A DNA stretch of 64,000 nucleotides from Lomentospora prolificans (lineage: Eukaryota > Ascomycota > Sordariomycetes > Microascales > Microascaceae): NCBI GenBank assembly GCA_029532625.1, contig JARFXM010000008.1:310001-374000 (forward strand), given 5' to 3'. The translations under genes were made by a program, and so were the position numbers. The notes beneath the pieces were generated by a model. It was given only the letters and a program-made list of their open reading frames with translations, did not search any database and was not told the origin of the DNA. Positions 21,343 to 36,269 of this stretch are shown piece after piece (position 1 is the stretch's first letter; every line of letters begins with the position of its first letter).

Positions 21343-24300
21343 CGCATCCTATCGCCTTCGCCTGTTGCTCAAACACCCACAAACCCTCCTCTCCTGACTC
21401 GCTTTCTCGACCATCACCGGCTCAGACACGCCGGTAAACGGCTTAGGAACGTCCCGAAAGACGCTAATCGCCTAGCCCCAACCCTCCCTAGCTCCCACAT
21501 AGATTGCGACGCCCAGTCCTCCGGTCAACTAGTTAGAACCGAAACATCCTAAAAGTCCTTACACCCGCGGAGCCAAGATGCATCATGGAAACCGGGCGCC
21601 GGTTGCCACTAGCCGAAAGGGATATCATGTCTTCAAGCTTCGTACCAAACACCCCTTCCCCCCCCCCCTCGGCTCCAAATGCAAACTCCTCAAGCCTACC
21701 CAAGGCGCAACTGCAAGTCTGGCCGAAGGCACAAGCGATGGTCATGAGCCAGAGAATTGACAAAGGCCTTTCCTGTAATGAGCTAGCTTCCCTCCGGATC
21801 GAGACATTTCTGAAGCCCGTCTGGGAAAACCTCGTCAGCTTACACGGTTCTCGTCCATAAGTAAGGCGTGGTTCAAGATCTTACTCTCTCTCGCGCCATA
21901 AATAGCTCTCTACCTTATATAGAACAGAGATGCAGCCGGTCCGGACAAGTTCGTTCCAAACATTGCTCCTCTCTCCCCCTCTCCTTCTATTCTTAAGATA
22001 TGATCGTGGACCATGCCTTTTATGAATTTTAATTTTTTCTTTTTTTCGTCGCGGAAAGAAGTGATTGCGTCAAAGGTCTAACCCCTTGCTAGGCAGTTTC
22101 GGAAGACACTATTAATACTTGGACTTGAAGGATGCGGCTTAAGCCGTTGAGACCCCTGCACTCCGTCCGCCAGCCATTCGCTAATAGACGCGTCCTCTGG
22201 CCCGGAGCTCGGATTTGGAGGCGCCCGCCGTCCGGAAACCTTGGGGCCGTGCTGTGCGCAAATAGCAACTCCGAGGAACGATTTGGACTGTCTAAACTCA
22301 CACCTTGACACACTCACCACTGGCGTCGATGTGCATGATCCAAATACTGGCTCTAGACTCGTTGGCCAAACAAACCAACACAACCCAAACGTACCGTTGC
22401 TACCAGCAAGGTCTTCAAGTTCCCTTAAACCCCCCGGATAACTTGCCAGAAGAAGAAGGAGAGAGAGCGAGCTTGCGCCATGGATATGGACATGACCCTG
22501 CGGCCCTGCCACGTGATTCAAAGCTTCGCCAAAAAAAAAAAAAGCACGACAGAAATAACCACCCTGGTCAATCGCGAACCACCTCCCAAACTTCACCGCC
22601 ACGACAAGCCTAACAGATGACCCCGCCGCCGCCAGTTAAAGCCAGCAGCGCAATGTATAACATCTCTACTTTGTGCCGCCGCCTGCATGTTGGGGGTGAT
22701 CAAGGCCGCATTCGACAGAAAAGCAGGAGCTTGGGCCATCCGGGGTGTTGCTTGCCCATCACAGCAAAGAGCGAGAGGGAGAGAGCATGCAGCAAGATAT
22801 GCAAGTGGTCAACCACCTAGTGGCAACATGGGTCAGGCAAGCACACGCGCCCTCTCACTGCTTCGAAGTAGATCGGTGAAATCTGTAATCAAGGCTCGTC
22901 AAGTAAGCTCTTTAATCTTTCTGGGTTGACCGTTAAAGAATGGCACTCTAGCTGCCGAATGGGAATCCATGCCGGCGCTGTGATAGAATCCTAGATTGCC
23001 GTAGCCCTGCTTGGCCACGGCCTTTCCATAATCGACGCTGGCCCCGAGAAACCGACACAAACTCCCAAACGCCGGCTTTTGGAATATGCCCAAGGTTGAA
23101 AATCAGTCGAAGTGCCGTGCTGAAGGGAACACTCGGGGTATCACCGCACAATCGCGCCTTACACCTATAACTCCCTCCTCCAAAGCATCGCGAGGGTCGC
23201 CACCCACAAGTCGAGTAAGATGCGACACTAGCCATCCTCGGTCAACCTCTAAAGGATCATTGCGTGTCCTAGGCTCATCGAGGGATGTTGACTCGAAGGA
23301 CTCGGGATGAGCGCTTTGGGAAAGAATTGAGAGGGATCCCCCAACACTTCGCCCGACCTCCATAGCTCTTTCATGTAAGGAATTCCTGATAGTTGTGGGA
23401 ACACAGCATCAACCGACTTTCAGGACTTCTCCGTGCTTGGGCCGACCAGGAATCAGTAAATGTACGAGTGCAGCGGTAAGCACTCAGCATAGACCCTCAT
23501 CTTTCTGAGCAAACTCAAGGCACCTGCGACCAGAGGCAGAACACTCATTCCGAACCGTTCTTGCCATGATACTAGCGGTAGGTACACGCGCAAAACGCTC
23601 CCCATATGAGCCAGTGCTTCGCAGAGAGTGCCCCAAATCGAGTATAGTTGACCGGGCCGGTGTATTCTGCGAAGGTGGCGAAAGGGCCCTCTCCAGTCTA
23701 CTGCTCCGGAACGGCCTTCGGCAACACGTCCCATGGACGCTGTCCGAACGAGGCGCCATTACACTGTCTCATGGCAATCCCGACTCAACCGAGCGTAGCC
23801 TGTCATCAAATCGGAGAAAAATATCCGGCAAACCTGTAGAACGGACCCTACCTTGGTATACCATTCTCGGTTCGGTATCAAGCATTTCTTTTCTGCAAGC
23901 AGTCAGCTTCAAGGTCAACACTTTGGGTATGGGAGTTGCACGTGTAGTCAGCCCATAGCAAGCCTCGATATTGAGCCTCACTTTTCCACCTTACTGCGAT
24001 AAGGCTCTCGCAACTCCAGCATGTCCTCTTGCTCCAAGACATCCTGGCCCACCACGACCGGACACATCTCTTGGCATTCGAAATCAACTGCCGGCATCTC
24101 ATCGTGAATTAAGGCAGCATTCATGCCGTCCAACGTTACAGCTCTTCTCAGGGAAACATAAACGACCTGGGCTTCTCCAACCTGCGCCCTTTCCAGCAAG
24201 CGAAGTAAGAGCAAACAAGGGTTACTCTAGCCTGGCTCGCGGCCTTCTACTCCTTCGTTCTCCCTCCAAACACGAAACAAGAAGGACGAGGGCGCTCACG

Positions 24301-24480
24301 CAGTAATTTGCAGAAAGCAGAAGCGAAAACGACATCAATTCCCCAAACGAGCTCAATCACAACCAAAGCTAACCCTCGGGTGACCCGCTTGGCTCGCCTC
24401 GTACTCACCTGCAGCTACATGGGTAAGTCAGAACCAGCAAAGTATCGTTAGAAGAAACTCCCTCTCCTTGGCGACTCCTC

Positions 24481-24511
24481 GCATCCCGCAAGGACCGCAT
24501 CCCGCAAGGAC
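24481..24511. repeat. 16-bp tandem duplication
   Basis: 'gcatcccgcaaggac' appears twice in succession with a one-base spacer. Confidence 0.9.
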
Positions 24512-27500
24512 TAATCTCGCCTTATTCTAGCTGTGACCACATGGCCAAACTTTGCCATTGGAAAAAGGAAGATATACCGTCCCCGTTCCGCATAAACATC
24601 TTCAAGCTCCGCAACCTCTGATTCGTAGGGAAAGTTTATACTCTCCAACAGAAAATTCGCGGCTTTTCAGAATCGAAAAACCCAAAAATCCTCCATGTGA
24701 ATCGATATTTCCCATCCATCTCCGGAAAAACTGGCCCAAGAGTCCAATTGCGCAGGGCCGGCGTTGTATAAGGCGAGACAAGTGACAGGTCAGGCAATAG
24801 ACTGCGCCGCTATAGTTATAACCAAGAGAAACGGCGCTCAATATTCATGCTCCTGCGGGTACCAGCCGAAGCACGTTTAGATAGCCGGGCGAAGATTTTA
24901 TATGGACTCTTGTTTTAGCCGGGAGTTCGCTTCCCCCAAGAGAAGAACTTGTCTACTATATAGAAGAGAGCTTTCGACCCGCCGTGGGCACTACCCCAAC
25001 TTAGTTCGGGTATGCAGGCTTTTAAATCCCAAGGAAAGGCATGGTAAGAAGCGACCCGCAGAATTTAAGACGAATTTCTCCTTAATGAACCGAAGGTTGT
25101 CACACAGATATGGTGGCCTGACTCTGGGCGGCAGCAGCACCCCGATGAATGAAGCCTCGGTCATTTCGGTAAGGAGGAGGTCATCCAGCCCAGCCCTCTC
25201 TGTACCTGTTTCTTGAAGAGAAAAGAGTTCAAAAGGAATAGTGCTTTTTACGTCCAGGACAACTTTGAGAGCTGAGCGATTAGATAGAGCGAACGGGCTC
25301 TTCCTCTCTGGGCCACCTCCGAAAACCTCGGAATGTCTAGCTAGATCTCGGTGGAGATCACTCTGAGCGGGATGCCGTCGGCTTGTTCTAGTTATTGCTA
25401 ACGAAAAAGAAATCGCTGCCAGTTCCCGGTACGAGGACAGGTGAGCCTAGAACAACGATACTGCCCCCACGGGTGCCTCAGCGTGGCCGTACGATAGGAC
25501 AAGTTCTCGGCCGTCCCTCCAAAGGTGGCCAAACGTGGCCTGCCGATCAAGAGTAACTGCATATCCCCACCGCCAATCAGTGGGCGGGTTGATATTAGCA
25601 AAGCTACCTGGCCATGCATCGCGGCAAGGGCGATGCAGTAGATGATCACGGGGCCGCAAACGGCTGGCTGGGAAAGAAGATGGAAGAATGGGATCTGGCG
25701 GGTAGGAGGCTACCGAACCTGAGCATTGGATAGCTCATATGGAGTGCCCACCTTCTTTCCCCGAAACAGGCGCCGCTTGCGATATTTCCAGGCTTCGGGG
25801 CGGCAGGCCAAGGTACTGAATGCCAGAAAGCCCGCTCTACTCCGGCCTCGTTCCTCCCGCCCACATATCCGTCCCACTCTCGTTACTGGTTTTCTGCCCC
25901 TGCCCCTTCTGGAGAACACATTGAGTCCTACACGTTGGCTGTTGTCAAGCATACCGTGCTAGTGCATTGTTGGAGACCTTCCCGCTTTCAAGCTGGGGGA
26001 GAACGCCGGACGTTGGCGAGGATATACGCTCCGAGACACGGACGGCCGCAAAACAAAGATATGTAGCGGTTGTATTGTAACCGTAATGGACAGGCCATTG
26101 CCACGAAGACACTAATATAACTGGGAGTGAAGGACATATCCGACTTCTGCGGTCCATTAGCCCGCCACCAAGCGAGCATCGGGTTCGTCAGATGCGATCG
26201 TGATTCTCCTAGTCATGAGCTTACCATCGGCTATGGACAGGGCCTTTGGCCCTCAAAATAATGACCTCGCATTCTAGAATCAATGCACACACTAGCAAAC
26301 AGCCTCTAATACAAGGGGTTTTGAAGCGAGCACGATACTGGGATGCCGTTGTAGACCCCAACGCCGGAAGAAGAGCGCTGATCCTTACTGCACTGCGACG
26401 GGGTATGCTCAATATCCAGGGAGCGCTTCTTATACCGTCTATAGAGTCTGTCGGTGGACTGGAGAATGATGCATATATTGATTAATATCCAGAGCACGAA
26501 TGACAGGCGGGTACTCCTGATGATCAATGGATGACCTAACATAGCCTTATCCCGGCTCAATATGACCGGAGTACCATTTCCTTTCTCACCGAAAGAACTA
26601 TGGGGTTTAACTCGGCGAAGACTCTTTCCGCTCGGAGAAGGATGATGGAAGCTCGTTCCAGCCGTCTTATATACCGCCGTAAGCATTAAGTATGGTGTTA
26701 ATGAGGGCAGGTGTTCAGGGCTAATGAGAGATAGATTCTCTCCCTAATCTGGCTGATACTGTGAGTGAAAGAAAGTCAAGCACCAGGCTTCGGTCATGGG
26801 CTACATGGAGAGAAAAGCTGTCAGCTGCTCTATGACGCTTGAGACTGAGAATGACAGTTCTCTTATTCGAGTCCCTATTGAGGACATTCCGCAAGACTGA
26901 CGACTGGTTGTCGTATTCATGGAAGAACCAGTGCCATGATTCTACGGGCGTAATGTAACAGTAAGACTGAGTAGCATGGAGAACTAGGGGAGGACGGCAT
27001 TCCCCACCAATCGACTTCTACGGTAGCGAGACCGAGATGAAGCTGGCCCTGGAAGTTAGGTGAGGTTATCGATTAGATTGCCATTTCATCCCTTGTCACC
27101 GAAGACTGGCCTGGAGAAGAAACACTTCTGAGTTGTCCTTGTCGCGAGACGAAATACGGCGTGTATCCTTCACGCTTGGGGGTTACCCACTTCACCGGCT
27201 TCCCTGAAGGCTAGGCGATGGCCCTCCCCCAAACTGGCGAGGTTGGTAATATGTTTTGCCCTCCGGCCCGTTCAGAGTGAATAATCTGGGGAAAAGGATG
27301 ATCAAGGCTTATCCTATCGATAAAGTGAGGGTGGTGTGGGGCACTACAAGCCCAACGACGCGATGTGCCGATGAAACAGACCATGGCGCACCGTGTCAGG
27401 CGCATTTTAGAGCGCTCGTCTTTCAGTGTTGGAGAGGCTGATAGGCCAAGCCTGACCCGACTTATAACTGTCTCGTGCCTTGGCGGAGCCGCCCTTGCCT

Positions 27501-30500
27501 TTGTTTGCCTCCTCGCTCCAAGAGGCGGGAAAGGATCGCTGGTGCGGTTGGGGTTGGAGCATCACTGATCAACACATTTGACACGCGGGTGGAGGACAGT
27601 TCGAAGCTGAATAGGTTCAGATAGCGGGCGACAGACTGTCGTGATACTTTGTATTATTGGCCTGCATTTGTAAAGAGGCAAGTGGAAAACTGTTGATCTG
27701 TGCTGAGCTAAAATTGGCATTGAAAGTGACAAGGGGTGCTCGCGCATCAGCATGCCAGGGGGAGCTATCCACAATGCGCAGACCGCGGGATACCGATCCT
27801 TGGGGGATGTGCGCAAGGGATGTACGGAGTCGGACCCAGAGCTCCATGCCCACATCACAAGAGGCACTTTGCCGCAAATAGGAGGAAGGCGTAGCACGCT
27901 GTTCTACTTTGAGCGTTAGTGAAGCTCAATGTAAACGTTGTACATGTGGTCGAAGCAATAAGACCCTATTCGTAATATTGTAGAATCAGGCTGATACCCT
28001 TGCGGGCTTGATCGGTGTTGATCAGAACCGAGTCTTCCTGCATATGCCAATCCTAGGGCTCAGACTGCTTCGTCCAGGGTCTACCTTCCTTTGCTGATCA
28101 TCATCGCTTGGGATAATTGGCATGACTTGCGTCCGCTCAGCGTAGGTGCGAGCTGCGCGTTTGCACACGGTACAATCCCATCGTGTCAATCCATTATGAT
28201 GAGCCGAGAGAAAGCTCCCACTCCTGCGTTGGCGAGTGGGCGAGTGATTCCATCTGGGAAGCATTGCCGGCTTCGAGGGAAGCTTACAGTGTACGAACGT
28301 AGTGTCATTCCGATTGAGAAGTAGCAGTGGTCCACTATTGAGGAGGTATCGGAGATGTACCTTCAAAGGTCAAAGTGGTGACAAGGGTGACCGAGGTGTG
28401 ATGGTTTCGCTCTCTTGCACCTTCCCATGCATTCCGCTGCAGGAGTGAGAAACAGGGAAGATACGAACATTGGGCAAATGCACGGGGGAATGCGGCAAGG
28501 TCCACCCTGGAGAAAGGAGGTCGGAGAGTGACGGGAGCTCACGCGTGTCCCACCCTCGCCCCTGCTCTCGAGGACCATCAACTATGGAGGTGCGGTCGCC
28601 ATTGTGGGAGGCATGACGAGACTTCGAATCTGCATCGAGGACTCGCAAAGCGAATTTGGATTGGAATTTCCGTCGCCTGGGCAGATAGGCTGCCTCAACA
28701 GTTGAGGAATCCTGGGTAACCTACGAAGGTAGTCGATGAGACATGAGTCGAACTGCACACCTGCCTTGCTGATTGGTAATACCTTATTTGGGAGGCAAGT
28801 GCGAAGGAATCGCGACTGATGTCAATAGCCAGCCTGCGACGTCCACCAGTTTCCAGGTGGCTGGCGTGGCCAACCGGGATTACGCAATTGGAGAGCATGG
28901 CACCTCCAGCCATTGAGCATTCGAACACTCACCTCCCAACAGGTCTCACGGCATTTTGATATTTGAAGAGCATCAAGCCAAATGGTAACCAGTCACAATG
29001 ACTTCTGCCGCTGAACTTGTAAAAGTGCATGGACAATACAGTAAGAGGGAGTGATCCTGTGTCTGTTTTGTGAGTTCCTACCCCTGTCGGATGCCTGTCT
29101 GAGAGAACAGGCAATGCCAAAGTGGCTGCAGTAAATATGCTGTGGTACCCACAGAACAGGCCAACCCCAGATTGCTAGCCTCCACATGACCAATTCAGCG
29201 TCCCAAGCGCATCTTGGCTTAGATTCCTTCTCCGAGCATCCCACCTCACTCTCCAACTCCCCACAAGCCAGCTGGCAAGACGATACCTTGCACAAATTGC
29301 CCCTTTAAAATAGGGCGCTCGCGCCACAAGCGATCGACATTTTAGACGGAGCTCTGTAAAGTCCCACTAAGCGTGCTACACTAAATTCGAAGCCATTCCC
29401 CGGCTGGTGTTGCGTACGTGTACAACTCGGAGATCAAGTCTGGCATCAATAAATGCCCCCAGGCTCTTTCTACTGTGCACCCAACCCTCCTGTGCGAGGA
29501 GGGTGCCATTGTATGAAACCCCATATTCAATTCATCTTCACCCAGATTGTGGTCTTGGGGTAAATTGGAGAAGCTTGGGGAAGAGAGATATGCAGGGTGT
29601 GTCAGGGTCGCTGTTCACTATTACCAAGTCACCAGCACCTGCAGGCCTCGCTGATGGAACCAAGTGTTAATCAATGGACTTGGGCCAAAACGATCTTGTT
29701 CGTCTCCTCCCAAATCTCCTCTCGCGCTAGCCTGTCCTCCGCGCTTGGCGAAGGGAACCAGATGAGAGTAATTAGAAAGCCGTCTCTGATCGAAGTACAA
29801 CCCTGGCCCGCTCTGGTCCGAGTTAATTATCGCTCAACACAACGAGCCCTTTATCAGAAACACGATTGCGCCCCAAAGCTCGAACTTATCCTGGTAGGGT
29901 AGTCAATACATCATGTTGGAGAACGAGACGGGGGCAAGCTACTGATTAGTGCGCCTTGCAAGTGAAGGCCCCTGGTCAATGCTGTGGGATGGATGTCTAC
30001 GGAGAAATACGATGGGACGGTGCAACAGGCTGCTCAACTTGGCAAAGAGCCTCCGCCAGGGTCTAGATGACTATGTGGAGAAGGCTAACTGGGCGGTTTC
30101 ATAATTGGGCCCAGTTTGACTTGTTGGGGAAGACAAGCAAGGAGACGAGAATGGTATTATGGTTTCTTCATGAGGCATAACGACTCCCTCAATAGAAAGC
30201 TGGGAGGCGGAAGAGGCCTATAAACAGCCGGGAGCAAGATTTGGCGATGCTCATCTGGAACAAAAAAGGACCACATGCAATGTTGGGCGTCCCAGAGAGT
30301 CTAGACGAATCGTTATTAGTCGAGTGGTTCGATATTGTCTCCTGCCCGCATGTTGTTTATAACATGCTCTGTACTCGAGATGATATCAGCACTGATTTTT
30401 AGGCTCGGCGGCTTGTGCTTCGGGACAATGAGTGACGTCTTGATTTCTCGTTTACATTGCAGTTGATGTTATTAGAACTTATGATTCGGTTTCCGCCCCC

Positions 30501-32973
30501 CCAAAAAACTCGCTGACGGGGACAGGCGATCCATCAACCCGCCAGGCTTCCTGGGTTACAATGAGGCCAGGCTAATGTCCATTTATTCCGCGACAAAAAT
30601 CCGGCAGAAAATCGATATAGTCATTTGCCGAGATGGAATTGGCGGTTTGACATGCTGGTTCCGTTCCCCGGGTTCCCAGAAGCGGACCGCTGCTTCTTCT
30701 ACGAACCTCGGTTTCCACGAGTATCATAATCGAGAAAGTACACTATCTCCGTGGCGTGCTCTGTGGCCGTAGAAAGCTCTGTGTCGTCGACAGGCTGGGA
30801 AGAGACAAGAGCGAAAGCGAGGGCACTTGTGTGATTATTCCGCCTTATATAAGCGGCAGGAATACTCCGGCTGGCTAATACTAACGATGAAGCCGACTGG
30901 CCCATCAGATCCCCGACTCAGGTCACACGGCTGCCGGAGACGACCGAGTGGAAGAACAGGGTAAAGATCTCGGACAATCACTTTCCGTTTCGCGAAACTT
31001 TTTTCCCCCTTCTTTTTAGTGCACTGGGAGAGAATGTTCAATGTCCACCAAGAATCGGGTCAAGGATATTTCACAGCTCGGAGGGTGTGCCGCAGATCTT
31101 GTTCATTGGGCCGGAGGGCGATACAGAACTGGTGCAGGCAACATTGAGAAGTGCCCTGTTCGGGGATGTATATCCAATATTGCAGAGGGCGCAGCCACTC
31201 GTAAAGGGCTTTTTACGTGGTAATTTCGCGTCACTCTGAACTTCGGCAGTTGCAGAAAGAGACGGCGATCGCCAGCGATGGGATTCCTCTCTTAACTACA
31301 AGTACATGTGTGTGTGGGCAGGGCAGCCTGGCGACAGCACTCTTTACACAGTTACCTGGACCCCTTGTCGGCACACTATATCAGCACAGTAATCACAACT
31401 TACGAAGTAACAAGGCAACTCGGCAAGCGACGGGCGTTGAATGCTCTGGTATTCTCAACTGCTTACCAATGCACCCCAATTAGCTGCTTTGAACATTGCT
31501 GTCAAGATTAATAGAAGCAACCTACTGCTGCTGGGGGATAGATTCGTCAGGGTTTGAACCCAGCTGCAGGAGAATGGAGTCTCTTCTGCGATCCATGGCA
31601 TGGCATGACAAGGAGGGTCTGATTCACACTGTGACATACAGTGTTAGATCCATCTATTGACACTTGCTTGTTAGGTTCCCAACATTGTAATGACCAGTCA
31701 TATTCAGCGAAACCCTCTTAGTAGCCAGCGTGTGTTAAGAGGTCCTGGAGAATTACGCCGCCATGGCTTTACCAGGCGCTACTTTTATGTTGGTTGCCAG
31801 CTCCAGTTCTCCAAGTGATGGGAGGCCGATACATCATGGCCGGCTACGGCCGTGCCCTGTCGATCCAGTAGTGGAGCTTCCTCTTATCACCTGCAGCAGG
31901 GAAGTAGAATGGAAAACTCTTCCATGCACGTGGCATCATGACGCTGGCCAAGGGGGGGCGCCTTGACAAATATCCAAGCAGTTTGGGCGGGAAGGGCCAA
32001 AAAGAACGAAAAAAATCTAAAGACGAATAAGAAGCGCAAGGAGAAAACGAAATGTTGGATTACAGGCCATTCTAGCCGATCGACAGCAAGAGATTGAGTG
32101 GTGTAGTAGCCCTGCTCTGTGCCCACCGTAAGTACGGAATAGAGTACCATCCACTGTGAGAAGCTAGAATTGGCTCCTTGGCGAACAGTGTCCACGATAG
32201 CGCGCCCATTCAATGCGAGGGACAGCCTGGCCATCATCCATATGCGTGCTATGGGTATGCCTTGGGTGAACGGACGGATTTATAGCCCAGGTCCCGACAA
32301 GTCGTCCGCGAAATGCCCATTCAGCCGCTGATATCCATCCCAACGTCGTATCTTTGCCCCTTTGCGGGTCTCTTTCCCTCATATTTTGCCCTTCACAATT
32401 AACGCCGCTGTGCGAAGGTACCTGTACACAATACACTTTACACCCCACACCCTTCCTGTCTCACTAGTCCTCCCCTTGGAAGCTTCGACGCCGCCTGGGC
32501 ACTTCCCGCCTTGAGACGGAGGAGCTGAGCTTACACCAGGCTGGTTGACTCGAAAGCCAACGTGAATTCTACCAGCATGTGCTAGCTAGTCAAACGCCGC
32601 AAACAGTCGGTCGTCTTTTTCTTTTATTTCTGGATAATTGATTGTGGGGGCTGAACGAGCCTGTTTCCTGTCCTGGGAAAAGCGCGCTAGAAATAAGATT
32701 AAAGAAGGTCGTAATCGACTGTGTTTTCAATGCTCAAGCTGCCCCTCGTTCTGGGAGCTTCGACACCCCACCATACCATGCGGCCATCCATACACGACGA
32801 GGAGGGCGGTGCACAGCACAGTCCTGCTTTAGGGCACCGCGCTACCTTCGAAGACACGAATGGGAGCTTAGCTCGGGAATCCGGCCAATCCCAGTTGGCG
32901 AAGAGCTGGCCGACATCGATGGATCTCCGAGAAATTCAGAGACGGGCTCTAGTAGCATACGCGTCTTGCAAGG

Positions 32974-32977
<4 letters not shown>

Positions 32978-33012
<35 letters not shown>
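32978..33012. repeat. Poly(T) run of 35
   Basis: An uninterrupted run of 35 T, the longest homopolymer in the window. It could be a simple slippage tract or the poly(A) of a minus-strand retrotransposed insertion. I could not find a flanking target-site duplication by eye. Confidence 0.95.
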
Positions 33013-33014
<2 letters not shown>

Positions 33015-36000
33015 CTTGCTTTCTGGTGCCTTCGCTGCGTCCTCCTGCAGAGGGAAGCTTGAAAGAGCTGCGATTCGCCAGCCTCCACCCCCAAACTCCC
33101 TGTTTCCCGCCAAGGAAGACGAGCCTGGTACCATTGACTTGCAGCAGGGGCTATTACGGGACCCATGGATTATTGCGTATTTCCCGCCGGCCGCAAAGTT
33201 GCTATTTTAGCTAATAATGGTTGGTTCAGTCATGAAAGTGGGTCGCAAGGGTGGATCTTTATTGGCACACGGGGCGCCAGGAAAGCCTGCTCCTTCCTGG
33301 ACTGGGACTGGGTGGCTTGAGAGAAACCAGCAGTTGCAGGAAGGCGTGATATGCAGCTGCGGGTATCGGAGCACGGAACGATCCCTCAGAAGTCCTGACA
33401 TGGAAGTGTTCAATCGCCGGCTATGTCCATGTGTTCAAGGGTATCCTCGTCCCGGGAAAATAGGACTAGAAATGGAGCGTGATCATTACTCCCTTCTTCG
33501 GTGGGTATCTACTCCGTAACGCGAACCAAGGCATTTGCGCATTTCGCACTAAAACGGGGCGAGTGCGTGGGCTAATGGACAGCACGGCGGTAAGAGGGAT
33601 GACAAAGCTGTGAGGATATCCAGAGGTTGAGAGCTGGCTTTGCATAAGACTTATTCTGCGGGTCCGAAACCGCTTTCTTGGCATTTCGAAATATGCATAT
33701 GTCATAATAATTATTAATAAGCACGTACCCAAGAAAGAGTGAAGCTATCCCATCGGAGAGTGCAGATTAATGATAGGCTGCCACCGGCTAGAATGCTGTT
33801 CTTGACCCAACTCACACGGGTAGAAAGCTCCCTAGAGCGCGATTGCCCGTTGTCTGTCCTGGCTTGGCCCAAACCCTCGAAACTAGGGCCGTTGTACGAA
33901 GGTATTTCAGTGGACATTAATACAGTCCACTCCAAGTATCTAATGGACCGACGCAAGGCTCTGGAAGAGCCCGACGCGGGGCAGCTTTTGGTTCAAGTTC
34001 CAGGCCTATAAGCGCACAACTACGAACGGGACTAGAGATAGCTCAATCTGGAGTAAACTGGCGGTGGGATATCTCATACCTCCACAGAGGGCACTTGACT
34101 CGGGAGCCCGGTCTGAGGATCCTCTTGCCCCGCGTGGGACGGGATGGCACCTTGCTCGAAAGGATCTCGCGGACACGTAGAGAAAAAAAGGCGCGAGTCA
34201 GAAATCCAGCGAGCCCAATTTGTCTCCTATCAAGAATCGACGAGCAAGGAAAAAAGTGGGTGTGGTGGTCTCTCTTCTCCGAGGTTATTGCTCCTTGATT
34301 CACGCTCTCTGATTTGATCAATGGCCCTGTCTAGCTATACTTCGTACTCTTTGTGACTACCCAAGTCAAAACGAGCTCTGTCAGCTGCGCAAACTACGGC
34401 TAACGGAATATGGGTTGTCCAAATTTTGATTCGCGGCTGGGCTCAAGGACGACTAACAGAAATCGATGTCGAGTCATCCATTAGCGTACAAGTGCCAATA
34501 GGCAACGACGCACGTTTCCAACTATGCACGACGACCCATATACAAAATTACACAACAATGGGTCTGCGAACCTGTGTTTGAGGTCGAGTTGGTGGGGCTC
34601 TATTTGCTCGCAGTTTCTCCCTCTGCCAAGTCCATATCTCGGCCTAGCGTGCACGCACAGGGCCGCGCGACGTTACAAGAGATGATGGAGTAATACTTCG
34701 TAGATGGAAGGATCGATCATCGAACGTCATTCGGCCCAGGAGGACTCCACTGGGTTAGAGGCGAAAATGATACCCCACGCTAATAGACATCTACAACGGA
34801 GCAATTCGGCGAGAGGGGAGTGTCGCCGGACCGCGAATGTTGAGGGAGCACTTAGAGCAAAACTTTGAAAGATGAGTCAAAAAGGTTGAGGTTGGGAATT
34901 GTACAAATCTTGTGGAACGACGGGCGCGGCGCGTTGGGCAGATAGGATCATTCCACTTTATTTTTTTTGTGCCAAAGCAGGCTTCTTAGGAGCCTTTTTG
35001 GAACCATATGCTCGAATTGCCCTGCTTGCTGATGTCCATTCTGTATGATCGCGAATTGCGAGTTGCGACAGCCAGCCCCGTGTACCCCCGCCAAAACGAT
35101 GAAGTGATGATGGTGGGGCAACTTTGTTGTTGTGCGCGGAAGTACGGGGATACTTGGCGAGACTCCGAGTATCATGGAGGGGTACAAAGTGACATCAGTG
35201 CCTTCAACCCATAAACTCGAATCAATCTGCTCAGGCTGGCCAGCCTCTCGCTGTAGCGTAGAGCGTGGGTGGTCGGCCCCTAAATTTGACCCGTGCTTGA
35301 CAATGAGGCTCGGATTCTTCGCGGTAGCCCAAAAATGGGTAATGGTCGGAACGACATAGATGTGCTCATGATGAGCCTAGGTATTCGCTCAGGTCGGTGT
35401 GATACCATGCCCTTCCCGATTGAGGCAGGCTTCGCAACTTCACCGTCCGGCTAGTCGTATTCCCAACTCGTTCGATAGTGACAGGTTCTGTGCCACCCAA
35501 ACGTTCGGTCTCCCCTTTGTTCCAGCGTCCTATCACGGCCCATCCTTTAAAGCCATCCGGCTCCACCGGTGGCTATTGAACATGAGATATCGTGGATAGT
35601 AATCAAGCGGTCTAGGTTTTACGGTTTCCAGTAGTCTTTAGTTCCAAGCTCTCGCCTTTCCTCTTGAGTCTAGTGAGGACGATCTGGCCCCGTGGTTTAA
35701 AATTCCATTTTCCCCCTTTTATCCTTAGAGCGTGTTTCGACCCGAATGGCGAAGGCGAGTTCATTGGCGCATTCTCCAAGGCCCACCGACTTACGAAATG
35801 GATTTTGCCCGCGCTACGTTTCCCCTTTCCATTTGTGGTTGGAGATTGGCACAGCTAGGTTACGGCAATGGTACAGGGGCCTGAGCTACGCGCCCGGCTT
35901 CGTCTTTCTTGATGGCAAGCTATTGAGTAATAGTGGAGGGAGTGGCTCTGTTTTGGAGGTTATCCTAATGGAGATCTGCGGCAGCGCTCGCTGTAAATTG

Positions 36001-36245
36001 GCCCCTGAAGCAAAAGGGAAAGGCCATAGAAGCCGCTCCGACTATTCCACTGTTTAGCACCATACAATAACGTTCTGTGATTTGCTTTTCCTTGCTCCTA
36101 GAGATTGACAGGACTGGTGGGGCAAGGACCTAGAATGAAGGTATCAGAGACATTGAGACCACACACCTACATCGTACATGAGTTTATTGCGCCTCTCCCG
36201 GCGCTGAGCTTAGCCGAGCCGAACTAGTAATAGAGCGCTTTTACT

Positions 36246-36269
36246 GTATATGCGTATATGCGTATATGC
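36246..36269. repeat. GTATATGC x3
   Basis: Three perfect consecutive copies of an 8-bp unit. Confidence 0.9.

Noticed and set aside
22078..22602. 174-codon minus-strand frame
   Set aside because: Mixed codon use, no family pattern; overlapping frames on both strands are similarly open.
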